The position numbers and the translations under genes are program-made. Shown here in pieces: positions 1 through 11,229 of a stretch of DNA of 42,692 nt. The stretch's first letter is position 1, and the number at the start of each line of letters is the position of its first letter. Origin of the DNA: Chlorokybus atmophyticus (lineage: Eukaryota > Streptophyta > Chlorokybophyceae > Chlorokybales > Chlorokybaceae); contig RHPI01000330.1 of the NCBI GenBank assembly GCA_009103225.1, forward strand, positions 81,347 through 124,038, in the 5' to 3' direction. The notes beneath the pieces were generated by a model. The model was given only the letters and a program-made list of their open reading frames with translations, did no database searches and was not told where the DNA came from.

Positions 1-20
1 GCCCCCCCCCCCCCCCCCCC
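1..20. repeat. C homopolymer at window edge
   Basis: After the first G the window opens with an uninterrupted run of C up to base 20. It is a simple repeat, possibly at a contig or assembly boundary. Confidence 0.9.
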
Positions 21-700
21 TCGCGCGCACGCGCTCTTCCTCCTTGCAGAAACGCGCACACTCGCACACTTTATGCGCATGCTTGTATGACACAAGCATG
101 CACGCACGCACATGCGCACGCACACGCGCAGGTGCGCGGACTCCCCCCAAGCTGGCAATCAGCAACCTGCTGCTGAAGGAAGCATACGAGGTTGTAGTGC
201 GCGGCTTTGCGTTCGCAATCACCTCCTCGCTCCCAGCTGTGCCCTCCACCATCTTCAAGGTGCAATGCGTGTGCGTGCGTGCGTGTAATGAGACATTGAG
301 TTGTGTAAATGTTTGCAAGCACGTGCACATGCGTAGGTCAAGTTGCGCATGCTTGGCGTGTGCGGGCACACAATCGTTGACCATACATGCATACACCATA
401 ATGCACTCCTCGGCAGCCTCTGGCTTGTAGACGTGGCGGGAGTGCGCGGATTGCGCTCCAAGGCCAAAAGAGGTGTGTGTGCGCGTGTGTGTGTTGGCGG
501 GGGGAGGGGGCAGTTTGGGGATGTCCGCAGTCGTTGTTGTGCCATTGTGTTCAGTGACAGTGATAATTGCATGACTGTCGTCCTCATGTGCGCTCACACA
601 TGCACGCGCAGATGCTTGTGACTCTGCGTGTCTGTCAATTAGTAGGCTGCCAACTCGCCTGTTGCACAAGAATGCGTGTGCGTGTGTTGTTTTTCAAATG
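21..700. repeat. CA/CG-rich alternating purine-pyrimidine tract
   Basis: This stretch is dominated by cgcaca, gtgtgcg and tgcatg runs, including a GT/GC run followed by a G-rich tract near 475-510. Open frames here are biased by Cys, His, Arg, Thr and Val from the dinucleotide repeats and look spurious. Alternating purine-pyrimidine DNA can form Z-DNA. I see no gene. Confidence 0.6.
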
Positions 701-959
701 TAAATATGTGTGGGATGTGGTAGCGTATCCGTGGATTAGTGAAATTGTAGTGGTAGCTGTACAACATAAAAATGCTTTACATACCTCCGTTGTATACCTC
801 CGTACTACAAGGTATGCTGCTGCTATGTCCATGCATGGCGCGGATTGCTTGCAGGCAGGCGATTAGTTGGCCTTGTGACTGTCACATGTGTCTCCAGGCG
901 TGCATTACCAAACGGCTGGTAGACCTGCATTTGTGGTTTCATGATGAATGTTACCAGGC

Positions 960-1250
960 CACCATCATGGCCTGCGGTTATGGTCAGTGGTGGTTATCAA
1001 CAGCGGCGACGGCGGCGTGGCATGGGTGGCAGCCATGGTTGTGGCCTGTTGCTGCGCGCCCGCTAAGCCGTTGACCTGGTCAGACTTGGTCGCCACCAGG
1101 CCAGCATGACCAGCGGCGTGGCCTGGTGCTCTTGGTATGGAGCACCAGGCCGCCCGCCAGGCCACCAGCAGCAGCGGCCTAACTGCAGTCAGTTGCGGCA
1201 ATCAAGCGGGCCTAATTGCCGCAGCTGACCGCAGTTAGCTGCCAAAGCAC
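960..1250. repeat. Inverted-repeat-rich spacer
   Basis: The stretch contains many ccaggcc/ggcctgg words. The clearest structure is a perfect 12-bp inverted repeat, 1120-1131 against 1140-1151, with an 8-base loop. A second looser inverted repeat (ttgcggcaat against attgccgcag) lies near 1192-1230. No gene is visible from 700 to 1300. Confidence 0.65.
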
Positions 1251-1329
1251 AGTTGTTTCAATTGCTACCGGTTGAATTCTTACAAGTCCGGCTGCAGCCG
1301 GCCAATGTGTAAACTATCTCAAAGACGCG

Positions 1330-1480
1330 CACCAGCCATGGTTCGTAGGTGCGGACCATGGCTGGTGTGCGGCTCTTGTCACAGGCAACTAGGCTTGAAA
1401 AAAAAAAATCGGACCAAGAATGGTCCCTGCAAAGTACCATTCCCGGTCCGATTTACACCGGCTTTCAACCGGCACCAACC
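1330..1480. repeat. Palindrome array, left flank of module A
   Basis: Several near-palindromes match SACCA-N4-TGGTS, for example ggaccaagaatggtcc near 1411-1426 and diverged copies around 1330-1370. The same word class is dense at 18488-18870 and 40120-40640, beyond the right ends of modules A and B. Confidence 0.6.
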
Positions 1481-1642
1481 CTGGCCCGGTTTTGGGGGAC
1501 CGTGGGACAATTACGTACTGTTTGGACCAGCCCTGGTCCCCGCGTGCAGACCAAGGCGGGCGACCCTGGTCCGGACCCCAAGCCGCCCGGGCGTTTTGGC
1601 CCTGGTCCGTACCGCGGACCAGCCCTGGTCCACGGGAAAAAT
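1481..1642 (+). repeat. 162-bp repeat, left copy flanking module A
   Basis: This block recurs almost identically and in the same orientation at 18881-19045. Differences are a few substitutions, two extra T in a T-run and one other extra base. It contains ggaccagccctggtcc palindromes. Its right edge abuts recognisable X-A coding sequence, so its arrival, or a deletion at it, seems to have removed the 5' part of X-A. Confidence 0.85.
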
Positions 1643-1646
1643 CTAT

Positions 1647-2091
1647 GACTATGACTATGACAGCACAGAGTTGAGAGTCACTGCAGCCGACATCCCCTTG
1701 CCGGTGTGGCCAGAAAAGGGCGATGTCCTGCAGATGCGGCACAACAGCAAGTCCATTTTCGATTTTAGACTTCCGCATGAGCCCCCAGATGAAGATCCTG
1801 CTGACGCACCCCCTTGGGGTGTTGTGGTCAAAGAGGTGCGGTCCGACGGTCATATGGTAGTCGACTACCTGAAAAAGGCAGGGGGGAGGAGGCTAGGCGT
1901 TTGGGTGGTTAACACATCTGCGAGCGACTAGGTGGAGGACCCTTTCTCAGCCAAAACAAAGCTCGACTGGCCAAGGCAAGGGAGCAGCAGAAGCAGCTTT
2001 GCGTGGACTGAGAGGGGTAGAAGTGATGGACGCGAATGAAATGCAACCAACATCGCATGTATTGAAAGCCAGGACAGCAGGCAGCAAGTGA
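1647..2091 (+). pseudogene. Gene X, module A copy: 3' fragment
   Basis: The translation aligns with gene X of module B (30790-31239). Shared landmarks are IPLPVWPE-GDV, FDFR followed by an acidic/Pro stretch, VDYLK, WVVN and K-KL-W. Homology starts directly after the 162-bp repeat, so everything upstream is missing. There is an in-frame TAG at 1929-1931, and recognisable homology (VEDPFSAKTKLDW) continues beyond it. A later frame change near 2020 is needed to reach a tail resembling the module B tail. X is convergent with the SET gene, as in module B. The function is unknown and I recognise no domain with confidence. It is a degraded fragment. Confidence 0.7.
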
Positions 2092-3027
2092 GTGTGTTTG
2101 CACTTGCATTCACGTGTTTGTGAAGTGTGTGTGTCTGCATCATAGACCAGTTCGGATAACTGCGCCTTGCAGACAACTATGTGCACTGTGCGCGTGTGCA
2201 TGCGACTGCATGTATGATGGCCGAGCAAGCAGGGCAAGCAATGAACATGTAATGGCAATATATTACTGTATACACTTATGCACATCTGTTCTGCAGGCTA
2301 TGTACACTGAATGGATGCCTATAAGCCCAGCCTGCAGCTGGACTATGAGCCCAGCCTACAACCGGAAGTAGGTACCTGGGTGCTACTGACTCAGTCTATA
2401 GGCCATACTAGGGTTGGTGGTGGTGGTGAGTGTCTGCTCAAATAGTAGCCGATCAGGTTTTTATAAATGGCTTTGGTGTAGTGTGGGCTCAGGTGCATAA
2501 CTTGCCGTTGTGCCGCAGTGAGGTGTGTATATGATCTGTTCGCCATGTTCTGATCAAGCAGAAGCAAAAAGTGAGTGAGGCCCGGCTGCAGAGCACCAAA
2601 CGCCTCCAAAGTGTTGGCATACAAAGGGAGCCCATTTTCCGCTAGCTGTTGGTTGCTGTCACGGAGGTCATGGTGCGCTGTGTTTCGGATCAAAACACAC
2701 AGTGCAGCAGGATCACACTGTCCCAAGTGTCTCGTGTCGCTTGATTGTTCCTCTGCGCCCAGGCATTGCGAGCTTGTATGCAGACCGCAAGCTCTGGAGC
2801 CATCAGCTGTTGCCAACCTTGCAAGTACTGTTGTATGCGCTGGGTAGTCTGTGCTCCTCCTTCGCTCAACGAACGTGCCCGCGCGCCGGGACTTTCAGCC
2901 AGGAAGTCCTCCACCACAACCCGCATCCAATTATTAACCAGCACGCGTTCCATGCGAATTTTCTGTTTTTCAACGAGCTCCAAGTCATCTTCTAAGTTCG
3001 TGACCCGCCTGTTAAGTTGATTGTTCT

Positions 3028-3069
3028 CTCTTTGCTGTTCTCCCTTTGCTGTTCTCCCTTTGCTGTTCA
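3028..3069. repeat. 14-bp tandem repeat, three units, inside coiled-coil exon
   Basis: The unit is about tctccctttgctgt, read on the plus strand. Two extra units (28 bases) push the coding frame by one. Removing them restores a continuous frame that joins the coiled coil upstream (EKIIEQQREN) to NNQLNRRVTNLEDD downstream. This looks like slippage that broke the gene. Confidence 0.7.
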
Positions 3070-5174
3070 ATGATTTTCTCTTGCAGTTCAGCTTCTGGCG
3101 GTAGTGCGGACGTGGAAGGAATGTCAGCAGCTCCACCACCTGGCAGTACAGTCTGCAGCATCTGAAGCGTTTCTTCGAGCCTCTACTGGGTATCTTCTAG
3201 CAGCTTCTCTGTATGACTGACACGCTGCATGGCTTGAGCAACGTTTTCTTTCGATTCTGCAAGGTCCGCCTGCGCCTTCAGGGTTTTCGGGTCGTCCATG
3301 GTGGCTGGTCGCTTGCCGTCTTTGATAAGCTTCTTATTGAACTTCTGGAGTTTGGCATTTTCCTGACGCAGGCGTTTCACCTCTGCATTCAGGGCGTCTG
3401 CTTGCCTGCTTGCATCTGCTTGCAGCTTGCCCCCAGTTCCTTGCGTTTGAGAGGCCAGCCGTTGGAGTTGTTTGTTGAGAGACTCCACTCTTGCTTCGAG
3501 GCGGTTTCTCTCAGCAGTCAAAGATTCAACCTCTGTTTGCAGCTTGCGCCCAGCCTCTTGCGCCTGTTGTGAGGCCTTCCCGAGTTTTTCATTGGGAGAC
3601 TGCACTGCTGCACGGAGCTTCCTCCTGGCCTCCTCGCCTGTGCGCAGGCGCTCGCGCAGGCTCTCATTGTCCTGCCGTAGGCTGCTCGCCTGCAGCTTCT
3701 TCTTGGCCTCCTCGGCTTGGCGCAGGCGCTCACTCAGTTCTGCATTTTCCTTTTGTAGGCGGTCCGCCTCCTTACGCGCCTGCTGAGTGGACGCCTCCTG
3801 CTGCTTCTTTTTGACCTCCTCGGCTTGGCGCAGGCGCTCACTCAGTTCTGCATTTTCTTTTTGTAGGCGGTCCGCCTCCTCACGTGCCTGCCGCTGAAGG
3901 GAGGCCATTTGCTGAAGCTGGATTTGGAGTTGCGAGGCCTCCTCGGCTTTGCGCAGGCGCTCCTGCAGGCTCTGGATCTCCTCCAAGCGTGCTGCTGATC
4001 CTTTGAAGCTGCTCCTCGCCTGCCGTAGGCTCACATTCTCTGTTTCTAAGCGTTGCCTCTCCGCATTGGTCCACCTCAACTGGTGCTAAAGCGTGTCTTC
4101 TTGCTGCTTCCGAATGGAGTCTTGGTGTGACTGCTGACGCTGAAGTCTTGCATGAAGGGCGTCAACCTCTGCTTGGAGCTTTTGTGCTTGCGCGGAGGGC
4201 TGCTGCTGAAGCTGGTAAAGAAGGTTCTGCTGCTTTTTCCTGGCCTCCTCGGCTGTCGCCAACTGCTGTCGTAGGCGGTCCCTGTCAGCAGTGGTGGCAA
4301 CCAACACTTGCGCTGCATCCTCACGATGCAAGGCCAGCACCAACTCTTCATCCAACTCGCTGATCCTGTTAAAGGCGGCCTTGACGTAATCTTCAATGCG
4401 CTTGCAGCGGGTGAGGTGCTCTTTCAAGGCAGGGCGTTCACCGCACAGACGTTCAACTTCTTCCCTCGCCAGCTCTGAACGCCGAGCATTGATTTCTCCC
4501 AGCTCTTGCAACGTTTGTTGTAGCTGTTGTACGCGCTGGCTGTCTTCCGCTCTGGCCTGATCCTGCTGTTGCAGCCTTTGTCGCTCAGCATTGGCTGCAT
4601 CGAAAGCGGCCTGCAGCTGTGGTATGCGCCCCACGGCCTCTTCTCTTTCCTTCTCCTGCTTTGCAAGAGCCACCTCCAGCTCTTGTATGCGCCCCCCGGC
4701 CTCCTCTCTGGCCTTCTACTCCTGTTGCAGCAACTCTGCATGTTGTTGGCTAGCCTTGGCTGCTGCTTCAGCAGCGGTTGATGACTCCGCTGCATGGATG
4801 CGCTTGACATCAGCGCTGGCGGATGCAACGGCCTTAGTGCTTGTAGACGCCTCTTCTAGGTGTTGCTGCATCGAAACACCAAGTTAGAGCACGAACACGA
4901 AACAGCGGGGTCATAGACCGAAATGGACAGTGCGGCCTGTGACGCACAAGTAGCCATATACTGACTAATGCTGACTTTGGTTCAGGGTTACCTGAAGTTG
5001 GGGCACTTGCTGTTGGAGGTTTTGGACAAAGCCTTCGACCAACTTGGCTATGTTGCTGGCATTGGCGACTCCTGAACGTGCAGCAGCGATACCGTCTTCC
5101 TTCTTCTTACGAGCGTCGTCGTCACCGTCACCGTTGCTGTCATCATCGCTGCTTTCATGATCGCTGGGTTCATC

Positions 5175-5300
5175 ACCACTGCCGTCTCCATAATGATCAC
5201 CTCCAGCAGGTTCATGATGATCACCTCCAGCAGGTTCATCACGACCTCCAGCAGGTTCATCAACACCAGCAGGTTCATCACCTCCAGCAGGTTTATTACC
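5175..5300. repeat. Minisatellite coding for DEPAGG-type repeats
   Basis: Repeated ccagcaggttcat words with variable gatgatca or acca linkers encode, on the minus strand, an acidic low-complexity tract of DEPAGG/HEPAGG units. It lies in the 6071-4992 exon of the SET-A gene, between an Ala-rich stretch and the coiled coil. Confidence 0.75.
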
Positions 5301-6743
5301 GCTGACATGCTGACCCTCAGCAGCACCTTCTGGAGTCCCTCCAGCAGTTTGATGGCCACGGTCTATGGCATTCTTCTCTGCGCTTCCTGGTGGTGGCCTG
5401 TCCGAAAACACTAGAGGAACTGAAGGTCGCCCCAAAACCCCTCCCAATGCTGCAAGTGCCGCAGCAGCAGCGGCAGCAGCAGAGGCAAGAGCAGCATCAA
5501 CAGCAGCTTGAGCAGGATTGCTAGAGGTAGCCGTAGCACCATAAGCAGCACTAGAAGGAGTCGGACCAGGAGCTGCAGCAGGAATGAATGGCCAAGGATG
5601 GTTGCACTCCCACTTGTTGATGAGGTATGCGCGCAAGGACTTGTAATTCTCAGCCCATCCTAGATTCTAAAAATGGATGGTCTTCATCTGCTCTTCCAGC
5701 CAAACTTCTCGCTTCTGTTTCCTCCGATTAGCAATGGCGTTGATGCGTAGCCGGCGTGTCTCCCACTCCGCCTTGTTGCGTTGCTGCAATTGCTTTTGCT
5801 CAGCCTGCCACTGTGCAGTTGTATCTTGGGCGTTTTGAACATTGGTGCGCACGGCAGCTATTTGCTCCTCAGTCAACCAATGTCACCTGCTTTCATTCAG
5901 ACCATTGCGCACCATGGACAAAATGGTCTTCTCGATTCTTGACTGATAATCCTGCACCTTCAGCCTGTGCTAATTTGCAGCCCGTGTCACCATGGCGCCC
6001 TGAGCGGCAATCTCTTGAAGGCCTTTGCGAATTGTAGTCTCTGCCTTACGGAACACTTCCTTGGTAAGTTTCTGCGAATCATAACCACCAGTTAGAATAA
6101 GAATTACACACAACTCATTTACGTTTAATAACACAAACATACCCTCTGTTCTTTGTCTCGTTCTATTTTGGAGTCTATCTGTCTTAACAGCAGGAATAGT
6201 CTATCTAGCACGCGTGTAAGCTCAGCGCACTTGCTTTCAGCTGAGTCAAATATCCCTTTTTACAAAGGCGTACAGACGCCTCTCTAACAGTGTGATTGAC
6301 TGTGTCATTCTGGTGACACAAGTGCAGTCTATGAATGCACAATGACATGTACGACCATATACTGACGAAGCGTTCTCAACACTTACATTCTGTCTTTGAT
6401 TTCGGGCGACTTGTGGTCGTTTCAGCACCCTCCATGTGTAGGCGCCTAAAGATTCACCAGCTTGACGCGGTGCAGTGCAAGCGGCGAGGTACGCGCCGTC
6501 TTCGAGCGCGACGCCATGGCGAGCTGCCATCTCTGTTGCCTCCTTGATAAACTTTTCTCTAGCCGCCTCGAAAAAGTACTCCATGACCTGAGGTAAGATG
6601 GTGATCAGCATATTGTTTGCAATGCTGAATGATAAGGTCATAGACCGCACAGCTCTCACAGATGCAGTCCATAACAGCAAGCGACAGTGTCTGGCAGAGC
6701 AAGTGATGTCTATAGGCATGAGCCACAGGCTGCATATACTCAC

Positions 6744-7299
6744 ATTGTTTGTAGGTTGCTCGTTTGGAGGTGGCGGGAAGGGATCGTATTCCATGAGCAG
6801 CTCTTCCCCGGCGGCAATGTCACTCTGACTCCTAACCTTAGCTGCGGTGTAGGCAGGCCTGCACCGCAGCCTCATCAACGGAGTCCATGATGTGGCAGTT
6901 GGGTTTGTACTGCGTATCGCGGCTGGAGTTGAGGAAGCCAGCTATGTTCCCATATCGAGGGTGGCCATCGATGACAGGGCTCTGGCGGCGTGGCACGTCC
7001 CTGATGACCTGCAGGTGGTATCGCTGGTGGTGCAGGTGCTCCTTCTGAGGGAATGTCTTCTGCATCTCCCGGTAGGAGTACCACTTGCCGTCAAAGACCA
7101 TGATGCGATCACCCTTCTTAATAGGCTGGCAGGTGAACAAGCCGAGCCCTGCGCCAGGGATATTAGAAGGCTTGATGACGAACTCTTTGCCAGCAAAATG
7201 GAAGAGTTCGCCTATGGGACTTGGACCATTCGTCCACAGCTGCCATTGGTCACCGGTCGCTCTATGTATGCGCTTGCGGTTGGGAAGCTCTTTGTCACT
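6744..7299 (-). other. SET domain exon of module A gene
   Basis: Motifs in order are IPGAGLGLF (N-terminal SET motif), FDGKWY, IDGHPRYGNIAGFLNSS followed by PNC (the N-H-S-type cofactor-binding motif, here N-S-S), then AAGEELLMEYDPFP (the GEEL-x-x-x-Y motif). The last motif is in another frame. The exon is 556 nt, one more than a multiple of three, which fits a single extra base near 6860 between PNC and GEEL. The corresponding protein in module B (34944-35609) shows the same motifs. The intron at the left end starts with gtgagt. Confidence 0.8.
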
Positions 7300-8711
7300 C
7301 TGCAAACAACAAGTGACGGTAAGTTGCTGTGGATTGTCATAGGCTGCAACTGAGCAGTGCATGCAGCATGGCGCCCATGGCATGTGATCAGCATGCATGA
7401 TACCATGCGAACAAAGACGCACCCGCAGATGTTCTTCTGATGGCGGTGGCAACTCCACAGCGTCCATCCCCGTCTTGGTGAATCGATTGACCTCGGCTGC
7501 AGCATTGGTCACAGCCAGTTCACGGGCCTGCGCTGATCGGTGTTGCCTTGGCGTAGTAGCCTGTGGGGCATCGCCTACAGGTTGGTTCACCCTGCCACCC
7601 TGTGTGTAAGACAATGGTAAGGATATCATATACATTTATTGACTCACAGACTGTCTCGGCCTATGACATAAGACAACGCGCACATGTCCTGATCAGAGCA
7701 GTCTATGAGTATTCGCATGGATACTCACAGGTGTTTGGGGAGTTTTGGGAGAGCCGGCTGCCGATGACGTTCCTATTTTCATGCCTCGCCAGCTGGCATG
7801 CCTCGGTTTCTTTGCAGGTGGCACCACCTCTTCCTCCTCAGACTGCTCCAATTCCAACACCTCCTCCGCAGCCTTCTGCGCTGACTCCTTCGACCCCTCC
7901 TGCATCACATCCTCTGGCTCCCTCCGCAGCAAAGTCGAACTCGGTTTCCTCCGCTGTTGACGCTTCTGCCGCTGAACCTGCAGCGGCAACACCTGAACCT
8001 TGCTGCCGCTGCCGCTTTGTCCGCTTTGGTGTGGTTTGCTCCTTCGGGTAGAGGGGGATGTTGTTGTAATCGTGCTCAGCGTCATCCCAGAATTTCTTGT
8101 TCTGTGTAACAAGCGACAAGGTTAGCAACCAAGGCGTTGTAATGGCATTTTTTTCGCTAACAGTTGCATGCTGCATGTGCTTACAAATGCAAAGGCTCCA
8201 GTGTGATGCTTTCGCAGATACTTCTCGGTAACTCTCCGCACGTTGTCGACGGAAACTCTGCTCTGTTTTGGATGTTTCGGGGCCTGCACGCCAACATATG
8301 CTTCACGTAAGTCAATTTTGTTGCATAGTCTTTTGCCCAGATATCAGTTCACTAGCATGCATACAACGTCTATGAGTCTACAAGTCTATAAGAACAAACG
8401 CACTTTCACAACATCACACGCACCCGTACTGCTTTGGACAGAGAATCCCCCATCCGTCCCTTCAGCTCGTCTGCTGTCTCCCTGCCGCCCTGGTTGGTTC
8501 GTCTGCGCATGTACTTGCAATATCTGATGTGCAGGTGCTGCGCGATCTTTGCAGTCTTGGTGTGTGTAGTTTTTGGAAGCCCGTTCGACTTTAATGGCCC
8601 GCCTTCACGTTTGTTCTGGAGTAGGGACAGTGCCAATAGAAAGTCCGCTAGTGTGAAGGCTGCCTCCGAGTCTCCTCTGAAGTCGACGATGCCGCCGACA
8701 CGGTTAGGATG

Positions 8712-9127
8712 TCATCATCCATGGTGTTTCTCAGCTTGCTGATCTCTGCAACAACTTGCACTGGATAACACCCTTGTGCAACACAAGCCAGCACTCCGCT
8801 ACCACACCTCCGCCAGCACCGCCAGAACTACCTTAGGCACACCAAACATCAGGCTGCCGGCGGCGTGACAGGCGACCGCATAGGCCGCTCCGACGAACCC
8901 TAGGTCACAGGTACTGGAAGTTGATTCATTTGGAAGTGTTTGTTGTCATATTCCGTCATTTGGAAGTTTTGTTCGCTCGCGCGTGCGTTGTGCGTTGTGC
9001 GCAGTATAGACTTCGGCACTGGTTATCGCAGCTGCAATAAGTCGCGTGCTGTAGACTCTCGTGCTATAGACTGCTATGTGAGCCTATTGTCACCTGGAAG
9101 CTTAGGCGCTTTGTGCATAGTGTAACA
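8712..9127. other. Divergent spacer between SET-A and Y-A
   Basis: This is non-coding sequence between the 5' end of the minus-strand SET gene and the ATG of Y-A at 9128. Several tatagac/gtagac words occur at 9003-9075, resembling the module A motif. It is the likely bidirectional promoter region; no TATA box is obvious. Confidence 0.45.
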
Positions 9128-9403
9128 ATGGTGACCGCAGTGCCTTCTGCCAGCCAAGTGTTCAACTGTGGCAACAACGGCCAGAAAACTGGGGACAGGT
9201 TCATGAGGGACAACTTTTCCTCTGTGCACCCCACCCATGTGCGAAACATGGACAAGTTCACCAACAAGCTCAAACAGTGGGAGCAAATCCCTGGTCCAGG
9301 TTGGAAGGAGGTGAATTTCGACAAGTGGAGCAAGGATCATGCAGCGCAGGCCAGCATTGCCAAGCTGGAGAGGTTCTGTGAGGAGTTAGAGCCGGAGTGT
9401 TGA

Positions 9404-9775
9404 GATGGACGATGAGAAGCCTATACATACACATGTGTGCACGCCAACAGCAACACCAACATGAGGAAACCATGCACTACAGGACCTTAGCACATGCACA
9501 TGCTACATCGTGACTAGCGACTCTACACCAACAAGAGTGTTTCAGAGTGTACAAGTCCGGGCTTTTATACCCGCCAGCTACACATGCTTCTACTCTGGAA
9601 GCTACTGCGTCTAGCACACTCAACCTTAACCTGCGCTCTAAGTTGCTCCACGTAGCTAACTACAAGAGCTTTCTAACATGCCGCCATACGTGCCATATGG
9701 CCAAGTAACCACCGAGCTATCATCATTCTTCTAACCACGCCTGAGTCTTCCAGATTCATGTCCGCGCCGCGCCTG
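9404..9775. other. Y-A intron sequence left of the copia insertion
   Basis: I see no gene. Together with 15586-16440 it would form the first intron of Y-A once the copia element is removed. Confidence 0.4.
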
Positions 9776-9780
9776 GAACC

Positions 9781-10211
9781 TGTTGAGAGTCATTCCTACA
9801 TACGATCAGCATCGACCCTCCACACAGGAGTAGAAGGTCGTAAGGATGAGCACTAGGTCCGGACTTAGCAAGATAGCGTCGTCGGACCAGACTCCGGACT
9901 CCAGACTGGAGCCTTACTAACTGCTTCGTATCTCCGCGTATACTTACTCATATTAGGCGTGTAAGAGCTTGTTGGAAAGCTCTGGTTGTAAGAAAGACAA
10001 CACCGCTTAGAGCGCGTCAAAAGGCTGAGTATAGCTTACGCAGTGCTTGCAAACGTAGACGTGTGTGTAACTGGCTGGTATAAGAACCAGCGGACAACTT
10101 GTAATAGATGAATGTGATGTGACTTGCGTATGCTCTGGTGGCGGTAGCTCTGTCTTTGTGTGTCTTTGTGTATGCTTGCCTCAGCTACATGTGCATGCTA
10201 GTTCTTCAATA
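9781..10211 (+). repeat. 5' LTR of copia 1
   Basis: This LTR is about 430 bp and begins tgttgagagtcattcc. It contains a TATA-like tatagc at 10030, and a likely RNA start about 32 bases later (see the internal LTR junction). It carries a short GT-rich insertion near 10150-10170 that the other copies lack. Confidence 0.93.
10030..10036 (+). promoter_or_regulatory. TATA-like box in copia LTR
   Basis: Tatagc begins at 10030. The internal partial LTR starts at the position equal to 10062 of this LTR, 32 bases downstream, which is where a TATA-directed transcript would begin. The same spacing is present in copia 2. Confidence 0.6.
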
Positions 10212-10224
10212 GGTTATGGGCCCA
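10212..10224 (+). promoter_or_regulatory. Primer binding site, half-tRNA-iMet type
   Basis: The sequence ggttatgggccca follows the LTR directly. It is complementary to the anticodon region of initiator tRNA-Met (TGGGCCCATAACC), not to a tRNA 3' end. Drosophila copia is the known precedent for priming by a cleaved tRNA half. Copies occur at 11102-11114 and, on the minus strand, at 28590-28602. Confidence 0.8.
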
Positions 10225-10339
10225 CACTACGCTTGAGGAGTGTGAGACTAGCTTGTGTGCATGGTAGTTCTACACTACGGTAGCTTGTTGGTAGCAAAGC
10301 CTTGGGTGTCAACTGCGAGTGAAGGCAGGCACGACAAAG

Positions 10340-10957
10340 ATGGAGGCGACCTACGACAAGGGGCAGATTGCAAAGCTGGACACCGACAACTACAACACAT
10401 AGTGCGTGGAGATGAAGGCCTTGCTCATCCATAAGAAGGTGTGGAAGTTTGTTGATCCGAAGGCACCACCACCACCACCAGGAGCGAACACTGTGTGGTC
10501 AGAGCATTCAGCAGAAGCACACTCTTTGCTTGTGTTGAACTGCAAACCGCATCACTTTCCCATGCTCATTGCATGTGAAGATGGTAGACAAGTTTGGGAA
10601 AAGCTATCAGCCGTTTTCAGAGCCAAGAACAACGCCAGAAAGTTGCAGCTACGCAAGCAACTGAGCGCACTCAGGAAGGAGGCAGCAGAACCCATCACAA
10701 AGTATGTTGCACGCGCGAGAGAGCTGTGGGCGGACCTTATCAACGTCGGCCACGACATGGGGGAGACGGAGGTTGTGCTGGCTGCTGTTGCAGGGCTACC
10801 AGCAGAGTACGAGGTCGTTGCAACACTGCTGGAGACATCGTCATTGGAGCTGACGCTGGACGATGTACTACCGAAGCTGCTCACCGTGGAGCAGAGGGTG
10901 ATGAAGAAGGACGAGCAAGCTGATGCCGTGGCCTTCTACACCAACAAGCACGGGAAG
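10340..10957 (+). pseudogene. Truncated copia gag (first copy in element 1)
   Basis: The coding sequence matches the N-terminal gag of the copy starting at 11230 but differs at many bases, so it comes from a related but distinct genome. Codon 21, Trp in the other copies, is TAG (10400-10402). The ORF ends where the sequence jumps into LTR sequence at about 10958, just before the zinc knuckle would be encoded. Confidence 0.85.
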
Positions 10958-11101
10958 TGTGTGTAACTGGCTGGTATAAGACCCAGCGGACAACTTGTAA
11001 TAGATGAATGTGATGTGACTTGTGTATGCTCTGGTGGCGGTAGCTCTGTTTCTGTGTGTCTATGCTTGCCTCAACTACATGTGCATGCTAGTCCTTCAAC
11101 A
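10958..11101 (+). repeat. Internal partial LTR (R-U5) of copia 1
   Basis: This segment equals the 3' third of the LTR, from tgtgtgtaactgg to caaca, and runs directly into a second primer site at 11102. It matches the 3' LTR better than the adjacent 5' LTR. Its left end coincides with the predicted RNA start, so it looks like the 5' end of a genomic RNA joined to another template. Confidence 0.85.
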
Positions 11102-11114
11102 GGTTATGGGCCCA
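11102..11114 (+). promoter_or_regulatory. Second, internal primer binding site of copia 1
   Basis: The sequence ggttatgggccca follows the internal partial LTR, repeating the site at 10212. It marks the start of a second complete internal region within one provirus. Confidence 0.8.
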
Positions 11115-11229
11115 CACTACGCTTGAGGAGTGTGAGTCTAGTTTGTGTGCATAGTGGTTCTACACTACGGTAGCTTGTTGGTAGCAGAGCCTTGGGTGTC
11201 AACTGCGAGTGAAGGCAGGCACGACAAAG

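Larger units (their letters stand above)
2391..8690 (-). pseudogene. SET-domain/coiled-coil gene, module A copy (decayed)
   Basis: Exons can be traced from homology to module B and GT-AG sites. They are about 8690-8424, 8283-8185, 8101-7729 (acidic, with a PPAKKPR NLS-like patch), 7599-7423, 7299-6744 (SET), 6587-6387, 6299-6143, 6071-4992 and 4865-2391 (long Gln/Glu/Arg coiled coil plus a C-terminal helical region). Many of these exons keep phase. Damage includes in-frame TAG at 3183, 4086, 4716, 5667 and 5970, TGA at 5883, and single-base frameshifts near 2715, 6250, 6860 and 7930. A 28-nt repeat expansion near 3030-3069 also shifts the frame. The stop is TGA at 2391-2393, and the 5' end is uncertain. 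By family, a SET domain predicts a lysine methyltransferase, probably nuclear. It is convergent with X-A and divergent from Y-A. The alternative to decay is assembly error or stop-codon recoding. Confidence 0.75.

Noticed and set aside
255-1200. Several overlapping ORFs on both strands at the left end
   Set aside because: They follow CA/CG dinucleotide repeats, have skewed composition, and match nothing in the duplicated modules.
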